Assembly (NCBI GenBank): GCA_039090855.1
Contig: CM077011.1
Location: 27,557,001 to 27,621,000, forward strand
From: Macrothele yani
Taxonomy: Eukaryota; Arthropoda; Arachnida; Araneae; Macrothelidae
Direction of reading: 5' to 3'
Length of the DNA: 64,000 bases
Made by a program: the position numbers and the translations under genes. Positions 14,853 to 25,666 of this stretch are shown piece after piece (within the stretch, counting starts at the first letter, position 1; each line of letters starts with the position of its first letter). Under the pieces are notes generated by a model, which ran no database searches, was not told the DNA's origin, and saw only the letters and a program-made list of their open reading frames with translations.

Positions 14853-15226
14853 CGAGGGTCCATTACCGACGTTCCTTGGCCCATGTGAAGCGTTGTTTCT
14901 GATGACTGAGCGTCATCTTTCATCTGTCCAGGGTCAATTGCCGACGTTCTTTGGCCCATGTGACGCGTTGTTTCCGATGACTGGGTGTCATCTGTCGAGG
15001 GTCCATTACCGAAGTTCCTTAGCCCATGTGACGCGTTGTTTCCAATGACTGGGCGTCATCTTTCATCTGTCCAGGGTCAATTGCCGACGTTCCTTGGCCC
15101 ATGTGACGCGTTGTTTCCGATGACTGGGTGTCATCTGTCGAGGGTCCATTACCGACATTCCTTGGTCCATGTGACGCGTTGTTTCCAATGACTGGGCGTA
15201 ATCTGTCATCTGACGAGGGTCCAGAC
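14842..15226 (-). repeat. 68/75-bp tandem array within the same Tc1-like gene (~5 copies)
   Basis: CATCTGTC/CATCTGAC phases fall at 14846, 14921, 14989, 15064, 15132 and 15207, giving alternating 75 and 68 bp steps (143-bp dimer). The 7-bp difference is an extra TCTTTCA-like segment. On the minus strand a unit reads TPSHRKQRVTWAKERR, stop, WTLDR, the linker that precedes WSDES in Tc1-type transposases. So it continues the gene of 14614-14852 upstream and is a second, separate expansion in one transposase. Confidence 0.85.
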
Positions 15227-15808
15227 ACCATTTGCCTTGTGGAACAATTTAGGTTTGTACTTGAGGAGTTTTATTGTTCACAGCTCTGTTGCTAAGTGAT
15301 GCATGTGTATTTCTGTTTGCAGCTGTATCGGCTTCTGAAAACTTAACTGATAATTTTTTTATTAACTGTGTGCCATTTGCTGCAATAAAGCTGGTGCGCA
15401 TTATTCGTTTTAAATAATGCGCAGCTTTCCTGCTAGGGGTCGTAAAGGTCCAGATATTTTTTCTCCCTGGAGACGTATTTAAAACATTCTTTTTCCTTAG
15501 CATAACTTTTGCCATGTAGAATACTTTTCGCCTATTTTCAACTTTCCCATTATGCAAAATAAATTCTTCTGCTGGAAGACGTAGAGTTATATTATATTTC
15601 CTTCTGTATTTTTTCTTTTAACTGTTTGATTTGAAAATCTCTTTGTCTCTGATATCCTGTGAGAAACTTTTTGTGCGCCATTTGTTAATCTTCGTAACAT
15701 ACCTTTTAACCGCTGGTGGAAGTAATTAGCTGTTTATATTTCTGGATGTTTTATCGATTGTAGAAATCCGGTTTTGTTTTTTTCCGGTTCTATTGACTTT
15801 GAATAACT
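15227..15808 (+). repeat. Diverged copy of the dispersed '150-bp' repeat, left part
   Basis: The stretch has no gene. It holds degenerate units of the family seen more clearly at 25667-26740 and 31085-32500: TGCTAGGGGTCGTAAAGG near 15430, a further unit near 15570, and the family's closing segment CTATTGACTTTGAATAACTT at about 15790. The copy is interrupted at 15812 by the TTAA-flanked element and resumes at 19915. Confidence 0.65.
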
Positions 15809-15812
15809 TTAA

Positions 15813-18800
15813 CCTTTTAACGACCATGTCCCAAAATCTTTTATCACTCCAAATATCATAGCGGCCGAAACTGTCTGTTGGTTCACTTCTGTGTTTAATA
15901 ACAACAATAGTGACTGAGGGTGACTCCTGCTAATCCCTCATAGGTTATCACTCTAAATACCATAACGCCCGAAACTGTCTGTTGGTTCACTTCTTTGTTT
16001 AATAACAACAATAGTGACTGAGGGTGACTCCTGCTGATCCCTCATAGGTTATCACTCTAAATACCATAACGCCCGAAACTGTCTGTTGGTTCACTTCTTT
16101 GTTTAATAACAACAATAGTGACTGAGGGTGACTCCTGCTGATCCCTCATAGGTTATCACTCCAAATACCATAACGCCCGAAACTGTCTGTTGGTTCACTT
16201 CTTTGTTTAATAACAACAATAGTGACTGAGGGTGACTCCTGCTGATCCCTCATAGGTTATCACTCTAAATACCATAACGCCCGAAACTGTCTGTTGGTTC
16301 ACTTCTTTGTTTAATAACAACAATAGTGACTGAGGGTGACTCCTGCTGATCCCTCATAGGTTATCACTCCAAATACCATAACGCCCGAAACTGTCTGTTG
16401 GTTCACTTCTTTGTTTAATAACAACAATAGTGACTGAGGGTGACTCCTGCTGATCCCTCATAGGTTATCACTCTAAATACCATATCGCCCGAAACTGTCT
16501 GTTGGTTCACTTCTTTGTTTAATAACAACAATAGTGACTGAGGGTGACTCCTGCTGATCCCTCATAGGTTATCACTCTAAATACCATATCGCCCGAAACT
16601 GTCTGTTGGTTCACTTCTTTGTTTAATAACAACAATAGTGACTGAGGGTGACTCCTGCTGATCCCTCATAGGTTATCACTCCAAATACCATAACGCCCGA
16701 AACTGTCTGTTGGTTCACTTCTTTGTTTAATAACAACAATAGGGACTGAGGGTGACTCCTGCTGATCCCTCATAGGTTATCACTCTAAATACAATATCGC
16801 CCGAAACTGTCTGTTGGTTCACTTCTTTGTTTAATAACAACAATAGTGACTGAGGGTGACTCCTGCTGATCCCTCATAGGTTATCACTCTAAATACCATA
16901 ACGCCCGAAACTGTCTGTTGGTTCACTTCTTTGTTTAATAACAACAATAGTGACTGAGGGTGACTCCTGCTGATCCCTCATAGGTTATCACTCTAAATAC
17001 CATATCGCCCGAAACTGTCTGTTGGTCCACTTCTTTGTTTAATAACAACAATAGTGACTGAGGGTGACTCCTGCTGATCCCTCATAGGTTATCACTCTAA
17101 ATACCATATCGCCCGAAACTGTCTGTTGGTTCACTTCTTTGTTTAATAACAACAATAGTGACTGAGGGTGACTCCTGCTGATCCCTCATAGGTTATCACT
17201 CTAAATACCATATCGCCCGAAACTGTCTGTTGGTTCACTTCTTTGTTTAATAACAACAATAGTGACTGAGGGTGACTCCTGCTGATCCCTCATAGGTTAT
17301 CACTCTAAATACCATAACGCCCGAAACTGTCTGTTGGTTCACTTCTTTGTTTAATAACAACAATAGTGACTGAGGGTGACTCCTGCTGATCCCTCATAGG
17401 TTATCACTCTAAATACCATATCGCCCGAAACTGTCTGTTGGTTCACTTCTTTGTTTAATAACAACAATAGTGACTGAGGGTGACTCCTGCTGATCCCTCA
17501 TAGGTTATCACTCTAAATACCATATCGCCCGAAACTGTCTGTTGGTTCACTTCTTTGTTTAATAACAACAATAGTGACTGAGGGTGACTCCTGCTGATCC
17601 CTCATAGGTTATCACTCCAAATACCATAACGCCCGAAACTGTCTGTTGGTTCACTTCTTTGTTTAATAACAACAATAGTGACTGAGGGTGACTCCTGCTG
17701 ATCCCTCATAGGTTATCACTCTAAATACCATATCGCCCGAAACTGTCTGTTGGTTCACTTCTTTTTTTAATAACAACAATAGTGACTGAGGGTGACTCCT
17801 GCTGATCCCTCATAGGTTATCACTCTAAATACCATATCGCCCGAAACTGTCTGTTGGTTCACTTCTTTGTTTAATAACAACAATAGTGACTGAGGGTGAC
17901 TCCTGCTGATCCCTCATAGGTTATCACTCTAAATACCATAACGCCCGAAACTGTCTGTTGGTCCACTTCTTTGTTTAATAACAACAATAGTGACTGAGGG
18001 TGACTCCTGCTGATCCCTCATAGGTTATCACTCTAAATACCATAACGCCCGAAACTGTCTGTTGGTTCACTTCTTTGTTTAATAACAACAATAGTGACTG
18101 AGGGTGACTCCTGCTGATCCCTCATAGGTTATCACTCCAAATACCATAACGCCCGAAACTGTCTGTTGGTTCACTTCTTTGTTTAATAACAACAATAGTG
18201 ACTGAGGGTGACTCCTGCTGATCCCTCATAGGTTATCACTCCAAATACCATAACACCCGAAACTGTCTGTTGGTTCACTTCTTTGTTTAATAACAACAAT
18301 AGTGACTGAGGGTGACTCCTGCTGATCCCTCATAGGTTATCACTCTAAATACCATAACGCCCGAAACTGTCTGTTGGTCCACTTCTTTGTTTAATAACAA
18401 CAATAGTGACTGAGGGTGACTCCTGCTGATCCCTCATAGGTTATCACTCTAAATACCATAACACCCGAAACTGTCTGTTGGTTCACTTCTTTGTTTAATA
18501 ACAACAATAGTGACTGAGGGTGACTCCTGCTGATCCCTCATAGGTTATCACTCTAAATACCATAACGCCCGAAACTGTCTGTTGGTTCACTTCTTTGTTT
18601 AATAACAACAATAGTGACTGGGGGTGACTCCTGCTGATCCCTCATAGGTTATCACTCTAAATACCATAACGCCCGAAACTGTCTGTTGGTTCACTTCTTT
18701 GTTTAATAACAACAATAGTGACTGAGGGTGACTCCTGCTGATCCCTCATAGGTTATCACTCTAAATACCATAACGCCCGAAACTGTCTGTTGGTTCACTT

Positions 18801-19910
18801 CTTTGTTTAATAACAACAATAGTGACTGAGGGTGACTCCTGCTGATCCCTCATAGGTTATCACTCTAAATACCATATCGCCCGAAACTGTCTGTTGGTTC
18901 ACTTCTTTGTTTAATAACAACAATAGTGACTGAGGGTGACTCCTGCTGATCCCTCATAGGTTATCACTCTAAATACCATAACGCCCGAAACTGTCTGTTG
19001 GTCCACTTCTTTGTTTAATAACAACAATAGTGACTGAGGGTGACTCCTGCTGATCCCTCATAGGTTATCACTCTAAATACCATAACGCCCGAAACTGTCT
19101 GTTGGTTCACTTCTTTGTTTAATAACAACAATAGTGACTGAGGGTGACTCCTGCTGATCCCTCATAGGTTATCACTCCAAATACCATAACGCCCGAAACT
19201 GTCTGTTGGTTCACTTCTTTGTTTAATAACAACAATAGTGACTGAGGGTGACTCCTGCTGATCCCTCATAGGTTATCACTCCAAATACCATAACGCCCGA
19301 AACTGTCTGTTGGTTCACTTCTTTGTTTAATAACAACAATAGTGACTGAAGGTGACTCCTGCTGATCCCTCATAGGTTATCACTCTAAATACCATAACGC
19401 CCGAAACTGTCTGTTGGTTCACTTCTTTGTTTAATAACAACAATAGTGACTGAGGGTGACTCCTGCTAATCCCTCATAGGTTATCACTCTAAATACCATA
19501 ACGCCCGAAACTGTCTGTTGGTTCACTTCTTTGTTTAATAACAACAATAGTGACTGAGGGTGACTCCTGCTGATCCCTCATAGGTTATCACTCTAAATAC
19601 CATAATGCCCGAAACTGTCTGTTGGTTCACTTCTTTGTTTAATAAGAACAATTGTGACTGAGGGTGACTCCTGCTGATCCCTCATAGGTTATCACTCTAA
19701 ATACCATAACGCCCGAAACTGTCTGTTGGTTCACTTCTGTGTTTAATAACAGCAATAGTGACTAAAGGTGACTCCTGCTGATCCCTCATAGTTCGAGAAA
19801 ATTTGAAGAGCAGGTAAGGGTAGGAAATCTGAATTACTTCACACAGGCGTTTTGAGCGGGTATGGCCGTTTGTATGTATGGGCGTTTAAGGCGTTATGGT
19901 CGTTAAAGGG
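15813..19910. mobile_element. piggyBac-like non-autonomous element (TTAA target duplication) carrying a minisatellite
   Basis: The ends form inverted repeats: CCTTTTAACGACCAT at 15813-15827 and ATGGTCGTTAAAGGG at 19896-19910 (reverse complement CCCTTTAACGACCAT, one mismatch). TTAA flanks both ends (15809-15812 and 19911-19914). Taking one TTAA away rejoins the host 150-bp repeat, ...CTTTGAATAACTTTAA|TAAACTTTATTCGCG..., which matches the uninterrupted copy at 26492-26530. A TTAA target duplication and CCC-type ends are typical of piggyBac relatives. There is no transposase; almost all of the 4.1 kb is the 104-bp array. The superfamily call is an inference from the ends alone. Confidence 0.82.
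15841..19790 (+). repeat. 104-bp minisatellite (~38 copies) inside the TTAA element
   Basis: TTATCACTCC or TTATCACTCT recurs at 15841, 15945, 16049 and onward, giving a constant 104-bp period. Copies are about 97% alike by eye; variable sites include ATAACGCCC/ATATCGCCC and CTCC/CTCT. Each copy contains ACCATAACGCCCG, which resembles the element's own terminal region (CGACCATAACGCC on the reverse strand of 19892-19904). I see no open frame of note in it. Confidence 0.95.
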
Positions 19911-19914
19911 TTAA

Positions 19915-20112
19915 TAAACTTTATTCGCGTCGGAAAGGATCCAAAAGATGTGCTCATTACAACCAAAATTAGGTGTGATCTTTTTTTTTTTTTTTTTTTT
20001 TTTCTCTTTGCAACCGTTTCCATTCAATAACCGCGCTCACATTTCGTATTTAAAACTAAGCGAGTGTTTTTTTCCCCAAGGCGGTGTAAGCGTATTTTTT
20101 TTTTTTTTTTTA
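19915..20112 (+). repeat. 150-bp repeat family, right remainder, with T-rich tracts
   Basis: The sequence from TAAACTTTATTCGCGTCGG continues as GGATCCAAAAGATGTGCTCA. This is the same tail as GGATTCAAAAGACGTGCTCA at 26537 and the copies near 22705 and 32437. Two long T runs follow (about 19980 and 20094), the second abutting the 3' end of the RTE element. Confidence 0.6.
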
Positions 20113-20131
20113 GATATCATCATCATCATTG

Positions 20132-21712
20132 TCAACCATTATCAATCCACTGCTGGACGAAGGTCTCCCCAAGTTTCCTCCACAACGGTCTGTCTTGTGC
20201 CAATCTCCTCCATGTCACTCCCGCATATTTTCGAATTTCATCCACCCATCTCCCATGTGGTCTTTTTCTGGGTCTTTTCCTGTCCCTTGGAATCCAATCT
20301 AAAATTTCGGCTGTCCATCTATGGTCTGTCCTTCTGGCAGTATGTCCAGCCCATTGCCATTTCAGGGATTTAACTCTGATCATGATGTCTTCCACTCTCG
20401 TCATTTTTCGGATCCACGAGTTCCTCTTCTTATCTCTCCTGGTTATACCAAGCATGCACCTCTCCATGCTACTTTGAGTTGTCTGCAGCCTTCGTATGTC
20501 TCTCTTAGTTAAGGTCCACGTCTCTGCACCATACGTAAGCACTGGAAGGATGCATTGATCAAACACTTTTCTTTTAAGACATAATGGCATATTGCTCTTG
20601 AAAATTATGCTGTTTCTTCCAAAAGCTCTCCAGGCAAGTTTTGTACGCCGATTAATTTCTTCATCAATGTGACCCTCACTTGATATCTGCTGTCCAAGAT
20701 AAACATACGTATCTGTTATCTCCAGTTTTTCTCCATCAATCGATAAATCTTCATTTCTTGTAAAAGCATTGAACACCACTTTTGTCTTCTGAAAGTTCAT
20801 TTTTAATCCCACTTCTTTACTCTCGTCAGCAAGTACCTGGATCATACTCTGTAGCTCTAATGGGGTAGTTGCAAAAATGACTACGTCATCAGCAAAACGA
20901 AGGTGGGTTAGATAATCTCCATTAATCTTTATCCCTTTGTTTTCCCAGTTCAGTGATTGAAAGACATTTTCCAATGTGACATTGAAGAGCTTCGGAGATA
21001 TGGTGTCACCTTGTTTCACTCCCTTTCCAATTTTTATGTGTGTTGTATTTTCAAACAGCCGAATCTTTGCACTTGCATTTTCATATATGTTATTAATAAT
21101 ATTAATGTATGCATCTTCAATACCGCAGGATTTCAGAGCCGTGGTAACTGCTGATGGTTTCACCGAATCAAAGGCTTTTTCATAATCGATAAAAGCCATG
21201 CACAATGGAAGTTCATATTCCCTCGCTCTTTCAATTAGTTCTCTCAGTACGTGGATATGATCTATTGTGCTGTAGCCACTCCTGAATCCAGCTTGTTCTC
21301 TCGGTTGCGCCATGTCCAGTGTTACCTTCAAGCGGTGTGAAAGAACTATAGTGAAGATTTTATAAACCACTGATAGGAGGCTGATAGGTCTGTATTTCCT
21401 GAGATCCTCAATGTCACCTTTTTTATGTAGCAGGATCATTGTAGCGTTGTTCCAATCCTCAGGAATCTTCCCTTCATTAAGGCATCGAGTGAAAATTTGG
21501 GCGAGTACTGTTTCAGTTTCTCCACTTGCTTCTTGTATGATGTCTATAGTAATTCCATCTTCTCCTGGAGCTTTCCCCCGCTTCATGTTCTTGATTGCAT
21601 GAGCAACTTCTGCTGAGAGGACTGGAAGAACTCTGGTACCTTTCATGATGTCTGGAGTACATGTATCATCCCTTTCATATAATTTGGAGTAGAAATCTTT
21701 CACTCTTGTCAA
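20132..21712 (-). pseudogene. RTE-type reverse transcriptase (C-terminal part of the EN-RT protein)
   Basis: The open frame is 526 codons. It would copy element RNA into DNA at a nicked target. Visible RT blocks, with rough residues: KYRPISLLSVVYKIF (106-120), QAGFRSGYSTIDHI (140-153), MAFIDYEKAFDS with catalytic Asp 176 (172-183), GVKQGDTISPKLFN (231-244), LRFADDVVIFA with the FADD catalytic pair (271-281) and LKMNFQKTKVVFN (about 304). The C-terminal tail (WTAEILDWIPRDRKRPR, then RRLAQDRPLW) recurs in the other copies here. The first Met is not a true start: homology runs upstream, and a frameshift separates this frame from the endonuclease frame. The RT part is intact, so the copy is fairly young but not autonomous. 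Confidence 0.9.
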
Positions 21713-21722
21713 AATTTCGCCT

Positions 21723-22690
21723 CTACTTCTTGTTATAGAACCATCTTCTTTTTCTCAGAGCCATAATCTGTTTTCTTCCCTTACTGAGGTGTCCGTTTGC
21801 TATCTTAAGGCTTTGGTTGTTTTCAATTGCTTTCCTCACTAGCTCACAGTTGAATTTCCTTACGTCTTCAGTGATACTTTTTCGTGCTGTCTTGCATAGC
21901 TCTATATATTCCACTTTGGAAGTCACATCTTCTTTAGTTGTTCTCATCTCTCTTCTTTTTTGCACCAACATTTTGGTTTTTCCTGATAATTTGTTCACGT
22001 GCAACTTGTTCTTAGACCCAGCTAATTTTGTTGCTGTTTCCATAAGAGCTTTGGTTACTTTTCTGTTAACTTCAGAAATATCCACTTCTTCCGATGTTAG
22101 GCCTTCTAAAGCAGAGAATCTGTTCTTCAGTTGCAACTTAAAAGTATTATGGTGTTTTTTAAGGTTGGTTATGTCAATACATTTTGTTTGTCTTATGAGC
22201 TTGCCACGTTCCAGTTTAGTGTTAAGGTGCATCTTACATCTCACCAATCTATGGTCACTCCCTGTGTTGAACTTGTTCAGCACACTGCAGTCTTCGATGA
22301 CGAATTTTTTGTTACACATAATAAAATCAATTTCACTTGTCGTCCCAATTGGATGTCTCCATGTCCATTTCCTGAGTGGCTTTTTCTTGAAAAAGGAGTT
22401 CAAGATGAAAAACCCTTCTGCCTCTGCAAACTCAACGAGAGTATTTCCACGCTGCTTTCTGTTGCCGTGACCGAATTTACCTACTGAAGTTTCATTCTGT
22501 TGCCGTTGCCCTATTTTTGCATTGAAATCTCCCATAATTATCTTCAAGTGCTGCTTACCTTTATTATTTAGATGACGAATTTCCTCATAAAATTCTTCAA
22601 TTTCTTCTTCAGGATGACTTGTGGTGGGTGCATAGGTTTGAATAATCTGAGCCTGGTATCTACTTTTAGTTTTTATAAAAACCTGCTTTG
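21723..22690 (-). pseudogene. RTE-type AP endonuclease domain and linker, truncated and frameshifted
   Basis: The minus-strand frame shows APE-type endonuclease motifs: IIQTYAPTT, GDFNAKIG, then TWRHPIGTTSEIDFIM and the terminal SDHRLV. The N-terminal third, with the first catalytic residues, is missing. The reading frame extends upstream to 22817 only by passing into A-rich flanking sequence. Downstream it ends in an aberrant tail at 21723. The second copy at 58950-59455 shows why: 21749-21753 has one extra T in a T run (five against four), which shifts the frame before the RT. In the second copy the linker runs straight through GSVTRNRGEILTRVKDFYSK. Confidence 0.88.
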
Positions 22691-23180
22691 AAACATTTGT
22701 TTTTGTGTGAAAGGATTCAAAAGACGTGCTTTTTAGAACCGAATATTCGTTGTCATCTCTTTTCCTTTTCTTTTCTTTCCTTTTTTTTTTTTTTTTTTTT
22801 TTTTCGGCTGGTGCCATTCACTATGAAGAATACTGTTGACATCGCGCAGTGTAAATAATGCGGAGTTTTTCACTAGTGGGGGAAGATGCATTTACTTTTT
22901 CACTGGTTTTTTTTTTTTTTTTTATAAAAAAACTACTGTGCAAAATTCTTTTCGTCTTAAGCGAAATTCGAAAGACGTGCTGTGCTAATTGTACCCGAGG
23001 ATTTGGTGTTTTTTATAGTTTTTTTTTCATTTTTCTCTCAGTTCAATGCAAAAACCTATGTGGGACAGTTTACATTTTGCGGAGTCGAACACGATAGGAA
23101 AACTTCCCACAACAAATTTTTCATAAAATCGAGATATGCACTACATGCTTCTTAGTCTGGCGCAGTACTACAGTAGTCTC
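22690..23180 (+). repeat. 150-bp repeat fragments with poly-T tracts
   Basis: Pieces of the dispersed family are recognisable: GGATTCAAAAGACGTGCT at about 22707, a second version (TTCGAAAGACGTGCTGTGC) near 22966, and CACTAGTGGGGGAAGATGC near 22870, which looks like a decayed core motif. T runs lie near 22780-22803 and 22905-22925. No gene. Confidence 0.5.
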
Positions 23181-23187
23181 ATTCTCT

Positions 23188-23395
23188 TTCTGGCGCAGTG
23201 GTCTAAACATTCGTCCAAGATGGGTCCGGGTTCGAATTGGTTGACCATTCGTCCAAGATGGGTCCGGTTTCGAATCCCGTCAGGCATGCATGTTGTGTTT
23301 ATCTTACGGCCCTGGCTCCCTTCTCTGGAACCAGTGACCTTACATTAAGGATTGAGTTGCTCACAGTGGCCATTAAACCCTCAAACCAACCAACT
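23188..23395 (+). mobile_element. SINE-B copy with an internal 38-bp duplication
   Basis: The tRNA-like head starts at GGCGCAGTGGTCTAA. The body carries CTGGAACCAGTGACC, then GAGTTGCTCACAGTGG, as in the complete copy at 62087-62301. CATTCGTCCAAGATGGGTCC occurs at 23208 and again at 23246, so the segment leading into the B-box region is duplicated in tandem. Confidence 0.82.
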
Positions 23396-23415
23396 ACACT
23401 AGATGCTTTGTAGAT

Positions 23416-23495
23416 CGACGCAACACTTTTTTTTAGGGCATAATGGTAAGTTGCTCTTGAAAATTGTACTGTTTCTTCCGATTGCTCTCCCAAGG
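23416..23495 (-). pseudogene. Short RTE fragment
   Basis: The minus strand reads RNSTIFKSNLPLCPKKK, matching RNSIIFKSNMPLCLKRK of the RTE copy at 20132-21712. Only about 80 bp of the RT C-terminal region is preserved. Confidence 0.75.
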
Positions 23496-23499
23496 TATG

Positions 23500-24300
23500 A
23501 ATACCGCCTGGATACAAAGACTGACCGCTTTAGATACATGTCATGTAACATGTATGACGAATTTACATTAAGCAAAACACGTTGCATACTTTTAAATGCT
23601 ATCTACATCAGAAGATCATAAAGCAACTGCGGCAGACCGTAATGGCCTCCAAAAGCAGTTTGTTATTCAAAAGCGTCACCGGATTGCCACTCAAAAGGTT
23701 AAAGATATAAACGAAAAAACAAAAAAGATAATAAATGGTGGTTCCTTTTCTACATAGTTTGGAAGTAGAGCTTTTTTTATGTTAAACTGGATTTGATTTA
23801 AAAAGTCTGCTTCCGTAATTTTTCTTACCAGAAAAGGCAACGTTTAACGTATGCTCAAACAGTCTCATTCTAGATTTCCAACGATTAAAAACAAGGAACC
23901 TTAAAAATAATAGGGCCGTTATTGCGCCGCGTTTCAGGGCAACATCTTTATTCCGAGCATCTGTCTCAGGTGCCTCAGGGAGAACGACGGATGTTTATCT
24001 TGCAACGAAAGAAAAATCGAAAGAATTCAACTTCCATATATCTCTCAAAAGCAAACAAGAAGGATGTACTTAATTCCCGGATGTACTGAACACGTCTTTT
24101 GACAAAAGTCACACCTTGTAAGCATAAGGGGTTTCATGGTGTTTTAAGAATTGTAATCAGGTTTCGGGAAACAGGTCTTCCAATGGAGCCATTATTGCCA
24201 TTGTATGGATTTATCAGTAGATCTATTGATTGTACCTAATGTCCACTGGTCTGCTTTCTGCACTGGATACCTGATGGGAAATATTTTGCATATAATTTCT
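23500..24300. other. No recognised feature
   Basis: I see no convincing gene or RNA here. The last bases (from about 24290, AATTTCTAATTCTTGG) enter a copy of the 150-bp repeat. Confidence 0.4.
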
Positions 24301-24364
24301 AATTCTTGGTAAAAAATGGTTTGGCTACCAGGGGGCGTAAATCTTAATTTCCGTTTCTGATGTA
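24300..24364 (+). repeat. 150-bp repeat, left piece, split by mariner
   Basis: It contains TGGCTACCAGGGGGCG at 24322-24336, followed by TTAATTTCCGTTTCTGATGTA. Joined across the mariner at its TA site, the sequence continues TTTGCAGCAAAATCTGAG, like the uninterrupted unit near 31284. Confidence 0.8.
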
Positions 24365-25666
24365 CACAGCGCGTCAAATAATTTTTAAGACTGGCGCTAG
24401 ATTTCAGCGTACGGTGGCGCCACCAGTGTAATCGCGAATGCGTTATAAATCATGACCATCTGCTTGCTTTCTGCCAAAAGTACTGCGCAGTTGTTAAAGC
24501 AACTCAAACGAAACGGGCATTCATTAGAGAAGTAAAATTTTTTTCATGTTGAATAATTAAGATGGAACAAAGGGCTGTTATTAAATTTAACGCAAAACTT
24601 GGTAAAAGTGCCTCGGAAACGTACCAAATGATGAAACAAGTTTACGGTGAGTTTTGTTTAAGTAGATCAAATGTTTTCCTGTGGCACAAACGTTTGTTGG
24701 ACGGAAGAGAGACGCTAGAAGATGATAAGCATACCGGAAGACCAAGTTCATCTAGGACACCTGAGATTATTGAAAAAGTGCGTGATTTCGTGACAAACAA
24801 TCGATGTGCGTCACTAAGAATGATGGAAGAGTCTTTAAACATAAACAAAGAAACGATTCGAACCATCCTGCATGAAGATTTGGGCAAAACAAAAGGCTGT
24901 GCCAAATTTGTTCCACACACGTTAACCAATGAACAAAAATCAAGGAGAAGTGCACATTGCAGAAACATCATTTCAGCCGCTGAAAATGATCCAAACTTCT
25001 TAAAATCGATTGTTACTGATGGTGTTTTCAATATCATCCTAAAACAAAGCGACAAAGTGCGGAATGGAAGTCAAAAAACTCACCACAAGCCAAAAAAACA
25101 AGAAAAGTTCATTGAAAATCAAAACAATACTCATTACATTCTTCGATAGTAAGGGTATTATCCACAAAGAATTTGTTCCAAGTGGGCAAACAATTACTGG
25201 TGAGTTTTATTTAAATGTTTTGAGGCGTTTGATGGGCAGAATTTGTCGCATTCGTCCAGAATATCGAGACGAAAACAGTTGGTGTTTGTTGCACGATAAT
25301 GCACCCAGTCACACCTCACTTCTTGTTCGTAGATTTTGGGCTAAAAATAACGCCTGTGTGTTGAATCATCCACCGTATTCGCCTGATTTAGCAGACTGCG
25401 ACTTTTCTTTCTTCCCAAAACTTAAAATGACGTTAAAAGGGTGTTATTTTGTTGATATTTCGACCATAAAAACAGCTTCGACGCTTGCTTTGGAGGCAAT
25501 TCCGCAAAGTGAACTGGAACAGGCATTCGAATCATTATTAAATCGCTGTAACAAGTGTATTGAAGCCGGAGGGATTTATTTTGAATAACAAACCAAAACA
25601 AATTATAATTTCTTGTTCCTATTTCATTTTACAGACCCAGTCTTAAAAATTCTCTGACGCACTGTG
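24365..25666 (+). mobile_element. mariner element, 1302 bp, complete ends, dead transposase
   Basis: The inverted ends are CACAGCGCGTCAAATAATTT at the left and, read in reverse from the right, CACAGTGCGTCAGAGAATTT; both continue TTAAGACTGG. TA flanks both sides (24363-24364 and 25667-25668), the standard Tc1/mariner target duplication. The length is the usual 1.3 kb. The element sits inside a unit of the 150-bp repeat, so it is younger than that copy. Confidence 0.93.
24562..25588 (+). pseudogene. mariner transposase, two frameshifts and first catalytic Asp lost
   Basis: Translation starts at MEQRAVIKFNAKLGKSA and shows the mariner N-terminal DNA-binding region (SRSNVFLWHKRLLDGRE) and FVPHTLT, the family's WVPHxLT signature. 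Around 25016-25024 a short deletion replaces the expected GDExW block (IVTDGVF remains), removing the first catalytic Asp and shifting the frame. A second shift near 25100 returns to the frame that reads IKTILITFFDSKG, LLHDNAPSH (second Asp) and SPDLADCDFSFFPKLK (third Asp of the DD34D type), ending GGIYFE and stop. In normal mariners this would be one protein of about 345 residues. The defects make it inactive. Confidence 0.92.

Larger units (their letters stand above)
20113..22690 (-). mobile_element. RTE-type non-LTR retrotransposon, 5' truncated
   Basis: The element lies on the minus strand, with the endonuclease part (21723-22690) upstream of the reverse transcriptase part (20132-21750). 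Its 3' end carries (TGA)n-like repeats (ATGATGATGAT at 20113-20125) right after the stop codon. A very short 3' end with simple-repeat tails is usual for RTE-clade LINEs. The 5' end is cut within the endonuclease near 22690 and abuts a copy of the 150-bp repeat tail. At least three other copies (53022, 58430, 63428) share the 3' end. Confidence 0.88.

Noticed and set aside
14764..15231. Overlapping frames of 68-102 codons on both strands
   Set aside because: They are produced by the 68/75-bp array. Only the minus-strand transposase reading has a protein match.
19948..20477. Plus-strand open frames of 137-141 codons
   Set aside because: They are antisense to the RTE reverse transcriptase and start in poly-T (poly-Phe).
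21817..22487. Plus-strand 217- and 118-codon frames
   Set aside because: Antisense to the RTE endonuclease frame, which has real motifs (GDFNAKIG, SDHRLV).
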